IMG/VR virus record: IMGVR_UViG_3300023119_000050
Span: 1-44,263 of that record
Source of the DNA: a virus
Direction: 5' to 3' (one strand)
DNA: 44,263 nucleotides
Numbering within the stretch: position 1 is the first letter of the stretch; every line of letters starts with the position of its first letter. Below, piece by piece: positions 33,192 through 40,969 of the stretch. The position numbers and the translations under genes are program-made. The notes beneath the pieces are model-generated. The model searched no databases and was not told where the DNA came from. It saw only the letters and a program-made list of their open reading frames with translations.

Positions 33192-35732
33192 ATGGCAGCA
33201 GTAAATTTTCCAAATAGTCCAGTAGACGGTGATACGCATGTAGCGAATGGTGTTACATATACATACAATGCAACAAAAACAGTATGGAGGGCCGCGGCGG
33301 CTGGCAGTTCATCAGTTTCGACTGTTGCAGATATGGCTGCACTGATTGCAAAAACTGGAATGACTGATGGTGACCAAGTATTCGTTCAAGCAAACAATAA
33401 TCTTTATATCTATTCTGGTACTGGTTGGTATAAAGTGGCAACTGTTCAAAACGATTCTCCAAGTGCAATCACTGGAGTAGATGGAACTTATTCGCTTGCT
33501 ATAGATGGAACACCTACTGTAATCACAGGGGTTTCTACAGACCCTGAAGGATTCCCTTTGACATGGAGTTATTCAACATCTGGACTTGGTAGTATTGCTA
33601 CGATAAGTCAAACGGATAATGTATTTACTATTACACCTAGCACCGATGAAGCTAATTTCGGAACATTTACTCTTACAATTAATGCAACTGATGGTGTTAG
33701 TGGAGCAGTGAATGCAAATACATCAATCACTCTGGAATTTTTTATTGCAAACAGTAATTATACAACTCTTTTAGCAACAGCAGTAGATACATCAGACAAC
33801 AACAATATAACCGATAGTTCAGTTAACAACCATACAATCACAGCAAACGGCGATGCTCATGCAGGTACGTTTAGTCCATATCGGCATGGTGGATATAGCA
33901 CTTACTTCGATGGATCAGATTATTTACAGCTATCTGCCACAGCAACTAACCTTCTCCCCGAAACATCAAACACAACAATCGAAGCGTGGGTAAATACGAC
34001 AGTAACTGGACACGTTGCAATATTTAGTAATTTTGATCCATCTTCTCCCTACAACGGAATGGAAGTTGGATTATACAACGGCTATCAAGTTTTTTATTCA
34101 AACTCAGCCGGTTGGATTAATAATCCACCCAATACAGGAGTTAGTACAATAAATGATGGTAATTGGCATCATCTTGCTTGGGTAATTACGAACAGTGGAA
34201 CAACAGTTACAGCTTATGTTGATGGTGTTCAGAATTACACATCCTCAATAACTGCATCTACCACAGGAGGTAGTAATATCCGTATTGGGGCTTCTTCAAA
34301 TACTACCGTAAATAGACATTTCACTGGTTATATTGCTGATTTTAGATTTGTTAAAGGTGCCGCTGTATATTCTGCTGCGTTCACTCCACCAACCGCACAC
34401 TTAACTGCAATTACAAATACACAACTTCTTGCTTGCCACCTTCCATATATAGCAGATGGTTCTTCTAGCGCTCTCTCAATCACAGTAAACGGCAATACTT
34501 CAACAAAACCATTCGGCCCTTACGACAACTTAGAATACTCAGCAAGCGATCACGGTGGGTCTGTCTCCATGCCCAATGACAATGATTATCTTTCTGTTCC
34601 ACATTCCAGCACACTAAAACCATCAGGCACAGATCCATTCTGTGTTTCATTTTGGTATTATCCAACAACATCTCCAGGCACTACTAGACAACTTGTCGGA
34701 GATGCTAATTATGTTTCATATCCGACAAACTGTCCTGGCTGGGACATATTATATCAAAGTGGTAGTCAATTAGATGTAAGATGGGGATATCCAAATTATG
34801 CAGATATGGCTTCTGGAAAAACAAACAGCACTGTTCAGGTTAATGCTTGGAATCACATTGCGTTCTGTAGAAGCGGAGGCTCTTTATCTTACTATTTAAA
34901 CGGAAAAAGATGTAATACAACAACTTCTAATATTAATATATCAGCGTCTGGTTTAGCTAATTTTTATGTAGGTTATGCTGGAGAATCAACAGGCACCGCA
35001 ATGAATTCAGCAATGGGAACTATTGCAGATTTTAAGTATGAGGTCGGCACGAGTCAGTTTGATGCTACAGCTTCTACTATTACTGTACCTACAGCACCAC
35101 AGAGCACTACAAATTCTGTATTACATGTTAAAGGCACAGACGCATCTGTTATAGATAAAGCTCAAACAGGCAATATGAAAGTTTTTGGCACTGCAACAGG
35201 TTCATCAGCTGAAGCTAAGTTTGCTAATACAAAATCAATGTATTTCCCCGGCTCAAATCCTAATCATATAAGACACTACAGCCAAATTTATCTTCCAGGC
35301 GAATTGACAATAGAATGCTGGGTTAATACAAGTACGTTCAATTCTGGATATGTTTGGTGTTTAGAAAATTATCAACTTGAAATGAGAATTAATTCAAACG
35401 GAACTGGAGTAGATATATATGATAGTGGATACATAAACTTCTCTAGAGCAGCAGGTGCTATGAGCACAGGAACTTGGTATCATATAGCGGTGTGTAGAGA
35501 TTCTAGTAATGTTTTTAGAGCTTGGATTGATGGTGTACGAAGCACTCAATCTGGTACTAAAACAACTACTTATGATAAAGACCATATAATAATTGGAGGT
35601 GAATACTCTAGTGCTACAGGTATTAATTGGCCTTATCATGGTTATGTTCAAGATCTAAGAATAAGTAATTATGCAAGATACAGTGCAGAAGATGAAACTA
35701 CAAACATACCAACAGCACCGTTTAAAGGATAA
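33192..35732 (+). CDS. Tail fibre/adhesin with three LamG-like domains (846 aa)
   Basis: The start is the ATG whose product begins MAAVNFPNSPVDGDTH, aligning with the other adaptors; an upstream in-frame ATG at 33135 would overlap the previous gene by 56 bases and is unlikely. Next are the ADMAALIAKTGMTDGDQVFV module, the YIYSGTGWYKVA strand and a cadherin-like domain with STDPEGFPLTWSY. Then follow three concanavalin/LamG-like units, each with an opening YFDGSDYLQL-type strand, a TIEAWVN or CVSFWYY strand, a WHHLAWV / WNHIAFC / WYHIAVC strand and a YVDG / YLNGK / WIDG hairpin, ending in FTGYIADFRFVKG-type sequence. These folds bind carbohydrates or proteins. It is followed four bases later by a nuclease gene. 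Confidence 0.9.
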   Translation: MAAVNFPNSPVDGDTHVANGVTYTYNATKTVWRAAAAGSSSVSTVADMAALIAKTGMTDGDQVFVQANNNLYIYSGTGWYKVATVQNDSPSAITGVDGTYSLAIDGTPTVITGVSTDPEGFPLTWSYSTSGLGSIATISQTDNVFTITPSTDEANFGTFTLTINATDGVSGAVNANTSITLEFFIANSNYTTLLATAVDTSDNNNITDSSVNNHTITANGDAHAGTFSPYRHGGYSTYFDGSDYLQLSATATNLLPETSNTTIEAWVNTTVTGHVAIFSNFDPSSPYNGMEVGLYNGYQVFYSNSAGWINNPPNTGVSTINDGNWHHLAWVITNSGTTVTAYVDGVQNYTSSITASTTGGSNIRIGASSNTTVNRHFTGYIADFRFVKGAAVYSAAFTPPTAHLTAITNTQLLACHLPYIADGSSSALSITVNGNTSTKPFGPYDNLEYSASDHGGSVSMPNDNDYLSVPHSSTLKPSGTDPFCVSFWYYPTTSPGTTRQLVGDANYVSYPTNCPGWDILYQSGSQLDVRWGYPNYADMASGKTNSTVQVNAWNHIAFCRSGGSLSYYLNGKRCNTTTSNINISASGLANFYVGYAGESTGTAMNSAMGTIADFKYEVGTSQFDATASTITVPTAPQSTTNSVLHVKGTDASVIDKAQTGNMKVFGTATGSSAEAKFANTKSMYFPGSNPNHIRHYSQIYLPGELTIECWVNTSTFNSGYVWCLENYQLEMRINSNGTGVDIYDSGYINFSRAAGAMSTGTWYHIAVCRDSSNVFRAWIDGVRSTQSGTKTTTYDKDHIIIGGEYSSATGINWPYHGYVQDLRISNYARYSAEDETTNIPTAPFKG

Positions 35733-35736
35733 TATA

Positions 35737-36177
35737 ATGGCATATGAGTATAATTGTAAAATTTTAAGAATTGTGGATGGTGATACAGTAGACGTGGACA
35801 TTGATTTAGGATTCGGAATTTGGATGCATAGAGAAAGAGTGCGTATTATGGGTATTGATACACCAGAATCCAGAACGAAAAACGAAGAAGAAAAAGTTTA
35901 TGGACTGGCCGCAAAAGAATATCTAAAAGAATTGCTTCCAATTGGTTCCATTCAAACTATCAAAACACAAAAAGACAAGACAGGAAAATTTGGAAGAATT
36001 CTTGGAGATTTTGAAATTGAATACAAAGACTCTAAAAATAACTTTTCACGAAGAAGTATTACTTCACTAATGTTAGAAAATCATCATGCTGTCCCATATA
36101 AAGGCCAAAGTAAAGAAGAATTAGTAGAATTGCATCTCATAAATAGAGAGAAACTAAAAGAAAAAGGTCTTATCTAA
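35737..36177 (+). CDS. Staphylococcal-type nuclease (thermonuclease fold, 146 aa)
   Basis: An SNase/TNase-family phosphodiesterase that cuts DNA or RNA with calcium. The product begins MAYEYNCKILRIVDGDTVDV; this ATG is chosen over one at 35671 because it follows AAAGGATAAT and lies four bases after the previous stop. The family residues seem intact: Asp16 (VDGDT), Arg36, Asp41-Thr42 and Glu44 in RVRIMGIDTPE, and Arg87 in KFGRILG, corresponding to Asp21, Arg35, Asp40, Thr41, Glu43 and Arg87 of the staphylococcal enzyme. No signal peptide is visible, so it should act in the host cell or travel in the virion. It is co-transcribed with fibre genes, an odd place for a nuclease. The stop overlaps the next ATG by one base (TAATG). 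Confidence 0.9.
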   Translation: MAYEYNCKILRIVDGDTVDVDIDLGFGIWMHRERVRIMGIDTPESRTKNEEEKVYGLAAKEYLKELLPIGSIQTIKTQKDKTGKFGRILGDFEIEYKDSKNNFSRRSITSLMLENHHAVPYKGQSKEELVELHLINREKLKEKGLI

Positions 36178-38333
36178 TGCCTGCATCTAGAGCAAGAAAA
36201 TTATCACAATTGATGTCCGAAGGTGGTTCACTGGACACCCAGATTGATTCTTCTGGCACCACTAGTGAAATTGGTGGCGGAGGCGTAACTGTTTATGCAA
36301 CGATAAGTAATTTGCCTTCAACTGGAAATACAACTGGCGACATGGCATTTGTATCTAGTACACGACATTTTTATATCCATGATGGAAATGGTTGGTATAG
36401 TGTTGCATTAGTAAATGAAAGTCCCACAGCTATTACTGGAGTGGATGCAACATACGATCTTGCTGTAGATGGAACACCTACAGTTGTTACTGCCGTTTCT
36501 TCAGACCCAGAAGGAATACCTTTAACTTGGAGTTATGCAGTCACATCTGGTTCTCTTGGTACTACTGCGACAGTTCAACAAGGAACTGGTGCAAATACAA
36601 ATCAATTCACAGTTACTCCAGGCACAAATGACCCAGCGGACGAAGGTACTTTCGATTTAACATTTTCTGCGACAGAAGGTGTCAATACAGTAAATAAAAC
36701 TGCAAACTTCTCGCTTGCATTTGCGAGTTTAGAATTCACTTCATATGGACAATCCAGTTATGATTTATTACAGTCAGTTTCATCTCTTTCTCTAGTTGCC
36801 GTAAAAGGAACCTCTCAAGTCACCAACGAATATACTAATAGTGGTGGTGGAATGAGAACTTCTGGATTGTTGGCATATCCTACTAGAATAGAGGAAGCAA
36901 GAGCTCGTGTAATTACTAGTGGTTACTCAAATAGAAGCGCAGGCGAACCTTCAATATTCTATCCAACGGTTGATTGGGGGGCAGTAACGGGGGCTGCACA
37001 AATCACAGAAGCTCCAACTAACAGTAATTATACACCAACTGCCTCTGGTGGTTGGTCAATTAACACACATGGCACAATAGGTATAGGTAAAGTCACAGAT
37101 AGTGGTGGTACTAAACCATATGGCTATCATGCAATGATGATAGGAGACAGCGGATCCTCGTTTTCACCCGATAGTACACCCCAACATATAATTTGGGTGA
37201 GTGGTACAGAAACTTTAGGTCATAAATCACACGCAACTGCATATGGTTCACTTGCGTCACCCGACCAAGGTACTACAAGATATATGGGGGCGCCGGATAC
37301 TTCTCAATACGTTATTGGACTTGTTGGTAAAGATCAGTCAGGAACCCGTTCGTCCAATCTAAATGTTGTGCCAGGAACCTCTTACAATAGTGGCGGTCAG
37401 CCGACAGAATTTTATATGAAAAAATTTAATGAATCATACATCAATGATGCTACGTACTACACATCGGCTGTGACTTCAGATACTTATTTTAAGTTTGTAT
37501 CAAGTAACCACCCAAAACAACAACCGAATTTGCCTTCTGGGGATAGAAATCATAATACTCATCCAACACATAGCACTAAACGTGGACAATTATTAGCACA
37601 ACATCAACTCAGTGTTGGCGGAAGTGATATATTACGTTCATACTATCTGTCATTTTATCAACATCATAGCGCTGGTACATATAGAGGACACAAAATTGAA
37701 GTTTTTGATTGGGATATTTCAGCCGGAACTGGCCACTGGGTTGTAGACAATTATGATCAACAATCTTCGACTGATACTTTCAATTCTCTAGACAGAAATT
37801 TAATAGACCAACACTTCGCCTATACGAGTGAATTCAATACAGTAAGTGGAACTAGTCAGGATTTTGCGAATTCTTGGGATTTATCAAGATCAGTACACTC
37901 CCAATGGCCTCATTCATTTATAGTAACTACAAATGAAGTGGATTCGGGTAGTGCAACATCAGAAAAATATAAACTTTTTTATAGAGATATGTCAGCAAAC
38001 ATTGATGCTGCTACTTATGGTGGGTCGAAATCAGCAGGATTTAGTGCGAACTCAGGAGATAGTGGGTTAGTAGACACAGGACTTCTTGAATGTACTACAG
38101 CTACCTGTATTTCTCACGATAGTACAAACCAAAAATTGACACTTCTTTATACCGACCACGATAGTATTAATCTTAGGAATTATAATTATTCAAACAATAC
38201 GTGGGATTCGGTAATATCTTCAATAACAAATACCGGCATTGGATATCTCGCCACAGGTATTCACGTACTGCCTGGAACAACAAGATTTATTGTAACAGGG
38301 GTTGGAAAAATTTGGTTATATGAAATGAGTTAA
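36177..38333 (+). CDS. Tail fibre/adhesin with cadherin-like domain and unknown tip (718 aa)
   Basis: The N-terminus (MPASRARKLSQLMSEGGSL) is a different adaptor from its neighbours. From about residue 37 it has the shared module YATISNLPSTGNTTGDMAFV, HFYIHDGNGWYSVAL and a cadherin-like domain with SSDPEGIPLTWSYAV and FTVTPGTND (about 80-180). The C-terminal 530 residues are rich in Ser, Thr, Gly, His and Tyr with no repeat I can name. They contain several HxxH-type pairs (HPKQQP, HNTHPTHSTK) and read as a long beta-rich receptor-binding region. The last codon overlaps the stop of the convergent HAD gene in a shared TTAA. It is probably virion-associated; the family of the tip is unknown to me. 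Confidence 0.8.
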   Translation: MPASRARKLSQLMSEGGSLDTQIDSSGTTSEIGGGGVTVYATISNLPSTGNTTGDMAFVSSTRHFYIHDGNGWYSVALVNESPTAITGVDATYDLAVDGTPTVVTAVSSDPEGIPLTWSYAVTSGSLGTTATVQQGTGANTNQFTVTPGTNDPADEGTFDLTFSATEGVNTVNKTANFSLAFASLEFTSYGQSSYDLLQSVSSLSLVAVKGTSQVTNEYTNSGGGMRTSGLLAYPTRIEEARARVITSGYSNRSAGEPSIFYPTVDWGAVTGAAQITEAPTNSNYTPTASGGWSINTHGTIGIGKVTDSGGTKPYGYHAMMIGDSGSSFSPDSTPQHIIWVSGTETLGHKSHATAYGSLASPDQGTTRYMGAPDTSQYVIGLVGKDQSGTRSSNLNVVPGTSYNSGGQPTEFYMKKFNESYINDATYYTSAVTSDTYFKFVSSNHPKQQPNLPSGDRNHNTHPTHSTKRGQLLAQHQLSVGGSDILRSYYLSFYQHHSAGTYRGHKIEVFDWDISAGTGHWVVDNYDQQSSTDTFNSLDRNLIDQHFAYTSEFNTVSGTSQDFANSWDLSRSVHSQWPHSFIVTTNEVDSGSATSEKYKLFYRDMSANIDAATYGGSKSAGFSANSGDSGLVDTGLLECTTATCISHDSTNQKLTLLYTDHDSINLRNYNYSNNTWDSVISSITNTGIGYLATGIHVLPGTTRFIVTGVGKIWLYEMS

Positions 38334-38914
38334 TCGGTAATCAATCCATAGATTTCTTTCCAGTTTTGAACCCGAAGAGCACTACCAGTGTATCCAGAGT
38401 TATGTTCATGAGCAACCAAAAGACTTTCTAAACCCATCCGCAAACCAAGGTCTGCGTTCTCAGGTTTATCTTCAACCCAAAAACATCCACAACCAGAGTA
38501 TTCCAAAAGAGCTTCGTCTTTGTCAGCACCAGTGTCAAGATAGACATACCGTTCAAAGACACTATCTCCAAACAACTCCCGAAGGTTTTTAGTCCGAAGA
38601 TGTTGACTATATTGATCGTTACTCAAACTAGTAATTGCGTGGAAAATATAACCATGTTCTTCATGAAGTTTTTTCACATATTTGATCGCATCCCGCAAAG
38701 GAGGCAATTTCCGAATCCAAGCAGATTCATTGAACATTCGTACCAGCCGTTTTGCTTCGGCCCGTGCAAGTCCATATTTCAAATCCATTTTGTATTCGCC
38801 TTCTTGGACAACTTCATATCCATGCCGAGTCATCCAACAATCAAAGGCGTACTCCCAATCAAGGAGAACGCCATCGCAGTCTACTAGTATTGTTTTTTCT
38901 TTTTTAGCAATCAT
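38330..38914 (-). CDS. HAD-superfamily phosphatase (194 aa)
   Basis: The N-terminus ILVDCDGVLLDWEYAFD carries the HAD nucleophile motif DxDGV (Asp12, Asp14). A second motif (Thr95 in FHAITSLSND) and a third/fourth pair (Lys132 region in GADKDEAL, then Glu148-Asp149 in FWVEDKPENAD) complete the active site. HAD enzymes with this layout dephosphorylate small molecules, often 5'-nucleotides; T4-like marine phages carry such genes and a deoxynucleotidase-like role would suit DNA metabolism. The substrate is not shown by the sequence. It has its own sigma70-like promoter (38940-38968) and lies next to the methyltransferase in the early leftward block. Confidence 0.85.
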   Translation of the reverse strand: MIAKKEKTILVDCDGVLLDWEYAFDCWMTRHGYEVVQEGEYKMDLKYGLARAEAKRLVRMFNESAWIRKLPPLRDAIKYVKKLHEEHGYIFHAITSLSNDQYSQHLRTKNLRELFGDSVFERYVYLDTGADKDEALLEYSGCGCFWVEDKPENADLGLRMGLESLLVAHEHNSGYTGSALRVQNWKEIYGLITD

Positions 38915-38939
38915 TAACAGTCTTTCTTATTACATTATT

Positions 38940-38968
38940 AATATAACTGATTCGGTTTGAATTGTCAA
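38940..38968 (-). promoter_or_regulatory. Sigma70-type early promoter (TTGACA-17-TATATT)
   Basis: The -35 TTGACA is at 38963-38968 (minus strand) and the -10 TATATT at 38940-38945 with exactly 17 bases between. The spacer ATTCAAACCGAATCAGT is nearly the same as in the promoter at 40287. It lies across the 3' end of the methyltransferase gene and points at the HAD gene, about 26 bases from its ATG. Confidence 0.8.
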
Positions 38969-39705
38969 GACAAAAAGCGAGAAAGATTAGAATTATTTTC
39001 AATTCTTTCTTTGGCGATGTTGAAATAATTTTCGTCCATTTCAATCCCAATAAACCCACGACAAAGGTTTTGCGCAGCAACACCAGTTGTACCAGACCCC
39101 ATAGTATTATCTAAAACAACATCTCCTTCATTTGTATAAGTCTTGATCAGATATTCCATAAGACCAACTGGCTTTTGAGTTGGATGAAATCCTTTCTCTT
39201 GTTTATGTTTGATGATTGTTTTGGGATATCGTGATCCATCTGGATTATCACGATGCTTTGATTTTGCATTACCATAAACCTCACCAATCGTTGCAGTATC
39301 ACTCTTATAACCAGAATATGGAGTGCTATACCACATTTGTGGATTATATGTAGGCTTCTCTCTGTAGAATACAAGAATATTCTCATGCGATTTAAGAGGC
39401 ATAATCTTTGCATTCATAGGATTAGTACCCTGAGGCTTCTCCCATATCCATTCATAACGAAGATTCTTAATATTAGAGGCAGCAAGAATCGTAGTAAAAG
39501 GCTGTGCTGCTGTAAACACCATGGCAGCATTCTTCTTACAAATACGATTGTATTGCTCCCACAGCACATCAAGTGGTATGATTGAATCCCATTTACATGC
39601 TGTGGTGCCATATGGTAGATCGGCCATAATCATGTCAACACTATTGTCTTCAATAGTCTTCATGATTTCCAAACAATCACCATTATATAAGTCTAGTTTT
39701 ACCAT
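38965..39705 (-). CDS. DNA adenine/cytosine-N4 methyltransferase, beta class (246 aa)
   Basis: Transfers a methyl group from S-adenosylmethionine to an exocyclic amino group of DNA (N6-adenine or N4-cytosine). Motif IV (DLPY, residues 29-32) precedes motif I (DNTMGSGTTGVAAQ, 199-212), the beta-class order. HPTQKPVGLMEYLI (174-187) and GIEMDENY (220-227) are the usual neighbours of the SAM site. DLPY replaces the more common DPPY but is frequent in phage enzymes. No target-recognition insertion stands out. The gene overlaps the PD-(D/E)XK nuclease by seven bases, which suggests a paired function. The recognition site cannot be read from the sequence. Confidence 0.92.
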   Translation of the reverse strand: MVKLDLYNGDCLEIMKTIEDNSVDMIMADLPYGTTACKWDSIIPLDVLWEQYNRICKKNAAMVFTAAQPFTTILAASNIKNLRYEWIWEKPQGTNPMNAKIMPLKSHENILVFYREKPTYNPQMWYSTPYSGYKSDTATIGEVYGNAKSKHRDNPDGSRYPKTIIKHKQEKGFHPTQKPVGLMEYLIKTYTNEGDVVLDNTMGSGTTGVAAQNLCRGFIGIEMDENYFNIAKERIENNSNLSRFLS

Positions 39706-40259
39706 TCGCTAAGAGACTTCATATATCCAGAGTTCATTAGTTTTACGATTTTACCAGATGCAATCATATAATCATCATTGTCACCGCTCTTGCCACCTTG
39801 TTGATGAGAGAAATATTCACTAGTATCAAGTGCCTGCTTGAATTCTTTCTTCGTCATATACATGGCGCGAACTTTGTTGGGATCACCGTTAATCGCAAGG
39901 AAGATCAATCGTTCCCAGTCTTTACCGACAGCAACATGATTCATAGTAAAACAATCTTCTTTTAGAATTCTTTTTTTGTTGTTGGTGTGTGCAAGAGAAA
40001 ATTTAATCTCAGTGCGAATTCCGTTTATAACTCTATCGTGACCAGCCGTAGAAGTTTCAGCAAATTCCACATCATATCCACAAGCCTCAAAAAGAAGGCT
40101 GACATATATTTCGCCCAGCGCCCCTTTTTGTTTACTATCCATATAGCGATATCCCTCAAATGGAGTATCTATCCAAGGATCATAAAGATTTTCTTGAATG
40201 TAGTTTTGAATTACGGCTGAGTTTGCCACATTGTATATTTGTTCAGATGTTAGTTGCAT
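39699..40259 (-). CDS. PD-(D/E)XK restriction-like endonuclease (186 aa)
   Basis: The start is the ATG giving MQLTSEQIYN; a longer frame to 40322 would run across the promoter. KGALGE (Glu50) and GHDRVINGIRTEIKFS (Asp75, Glu84-Ile-Lys86) fit the PD-(D/E)XK nuclease core, with the second acid and the ExK triad spaced as usual. A later segment (FSHQQGGKSGDNDDYMIASG, 150-169) resembles what I recall from phage and prophage restriction-like nucleases. The gene overlaps the methyltransferase by seven bases on the same strand, as in a restriction-modification pair. It could degrade host or rival phage DNA while phage DNA is methylated. The family call is inference; no search was possible. Confidence 0.7.
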   Translation of the reverse strand: MQLTSEQIYNVANSAVIQNYIQENLYDPWIDTPFEGYRYMDSKQKGALGEIYVSLLFEACGYDVEFAETSTAGHDRVINGIRTEIKFSLAHTNNKKRILKEDCFTMNHVAVGKDWERLIFLAINGDPNKVRAMYMTKKEFKQALDTSEYFSHQQGGKSGDNDDYMIASGKIVKLMNSGYMKSLSEW

Positions 40260-40286
40260 GGGATCATCTCTTTTTGTTAGGGGTAT

Positions 40287-40315
40287 AATATAACCGATTC
40301 GGTTTGAATTGTCAA
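40287..40315 (-). promoter_or_regulatory. Sigma70-type early promoter (TTGACA-17-TATATT)
   Basis: -35 TTGACA at 40310-40315 and -10 TATATT at 40287-40292, with a 17-base spacer ATTCAAACCGAATCGGT that differs from the 38940 promoter at only one base. It lies about 28 bases before the nuclease ATG, so the nuclease-methylase pair has its own early promoter. Confidence 0.8.
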
Positions 40316-40560
40316 GGGCCAATTGCGTTATAATAGCCCTCCGCTTTTACATTCATGGTCCCATCACCATTGTCGTATGTTTGATAAAGTTCGGAACCTG
40401 TGAAAAACGCACATGCTTCACACATCACATTCCAATCAGAAATATGAATGGTAGAACTGATTGGCATTTTCCAGTTATCCATTCCTTCTGTAAGTTTGTC
40501 AAACGCAACAGTGAGTTGCGCTTTTGTATAGCCTAGAGAACTTACAATCATATCTTCCAT
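40312..40560 (-). CDS. Conserved phage hypothetical protein (82 aa)
   Basis: An acidic small protein starting MEDMIVSSLGYTKAQL, with CEACAFFTGSELYQTY near residue 48 and the C-terminus EGYYNAIGP. I remember the combination ACAFFTGS and GYY-x-x-IG from short proteins of T4-like marine phages, with no known function. Two cysteines three apart (CEAC) could bind metal or form a disulphide, but there is no second pair for a zinc ribbon. It follows the 112-residue gene after eight bases in the same direction and has no promoter of its own visible, so it is probably transcribed from 40941. Confidence 0.65.
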   Translation of the reverse strand: MEDMIVSSLGYTKAQLTVAFDKLTEGMDNWKMPISSTIHISDWNVMCEACAFFTGSELYQTYDNGDGTMNVKAEGYYNAIGP

Positions 40561-40568
40561 AGTAACTC

Positions 40569-40907
40569 CTATATCAAGTAGTTAGGTCCAGTCCACCGAA
40601 TATCATAATCTTCAAAGACATTTCCACGCGCCGCATTTCGAGCAGGAGCGTTCCAACCAGCAGCTTTCAAGATATCACCCATGCGGAATTTTTTGTCATT
40701 TTCAGTGTTGACAACAAATCCCCAGACACCACCGTTTGAGATAATTTTGATATATTTACTACCAACTGTCCATGACAATCCGTTGTTGAATTCTTCAATC
40801 ATATCTAGATTGATATGAGTCAACTCTTTAGTACCATTACGACTTGTCCAGTTGTAATAGTCAGTTTTGATGTTTTCAAGAAGATTTTCAAGGGCGGTAT
40901 TCATCAT
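40569..40907 (-). CDS. Conserved phage hypothetical protein (112 aa)
   Basis: A soluble alpha/beta protein. The N-terminal part is a helix (MMNTALENLLENIKTDYYNW), the middle carries strands WTVGSKYIKIISN and WGFVVNTEN, and the end is highly patterned: FRMGDILKAAGWNAPARNAA, then RGNVFEDYDIRWTGPNYL. I know this ending from small conserved proteins of T4-like cyanophages, but the function is unknown. AAAGAGAGAAACAA lies before the ATG. A sigma70-type promoter at 40941-40969 precedes it. It is probably an early gene made to alter host physiology, by inference from context only. Confidence 0.7.
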   Translation of the reverse strand: MMNTALENLLENIKTDYYNWTSRNGTKELTHINLDMIEEFNNGLSWTVGSKYIKIISNGGVWGFVVNTENDKKFRMGDILKAAGWNAPARNAARGNVFEDYDIRWTGPNYLI

Positions 40908-40940
40908 ATTGTTTCTCTCTTTTTCTTAACTTACATATAT

Positions 40941-40969
40941 AATATAAGTGATTCGGGCCCAAAAGTCAA
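40941..40969 (-). promoter_or_regulatory. Sigma70-type early promoter (TTGACT-17-TATATT)
   Basis: -35 TTGACT at 40964-40969 and -10 TATATT at 40941-40946 with a 17-base spacer that includes CCCGAATCACT. The CGAATC part is shared with the promoters at 38940 and 40287. The -35 lies in the loop of a perfect GC hairpin (40953-40977). Confidence 0.75.

Noticed and set aside
38330-38333. Convergent genes sharing their stop codons in TTAA
   Set aside because: A neat packing detail that shows compactness, but such overlaps are ordinary in phages.
38600-38960. Plus-strand frames opposite the HAD gene
   Set aside because: They lie wholly antisense to a gene with clear catalytic motifs and have no family features.
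39699-40322. Longer form of the PD-(D/E)XK gene starting at 40322
   Set aside because: Its first 21 codons would run through the -35 and -10 of a strong early promoter; the ATG at 40259 follows the promoter and a GAGATGA ribosome site.
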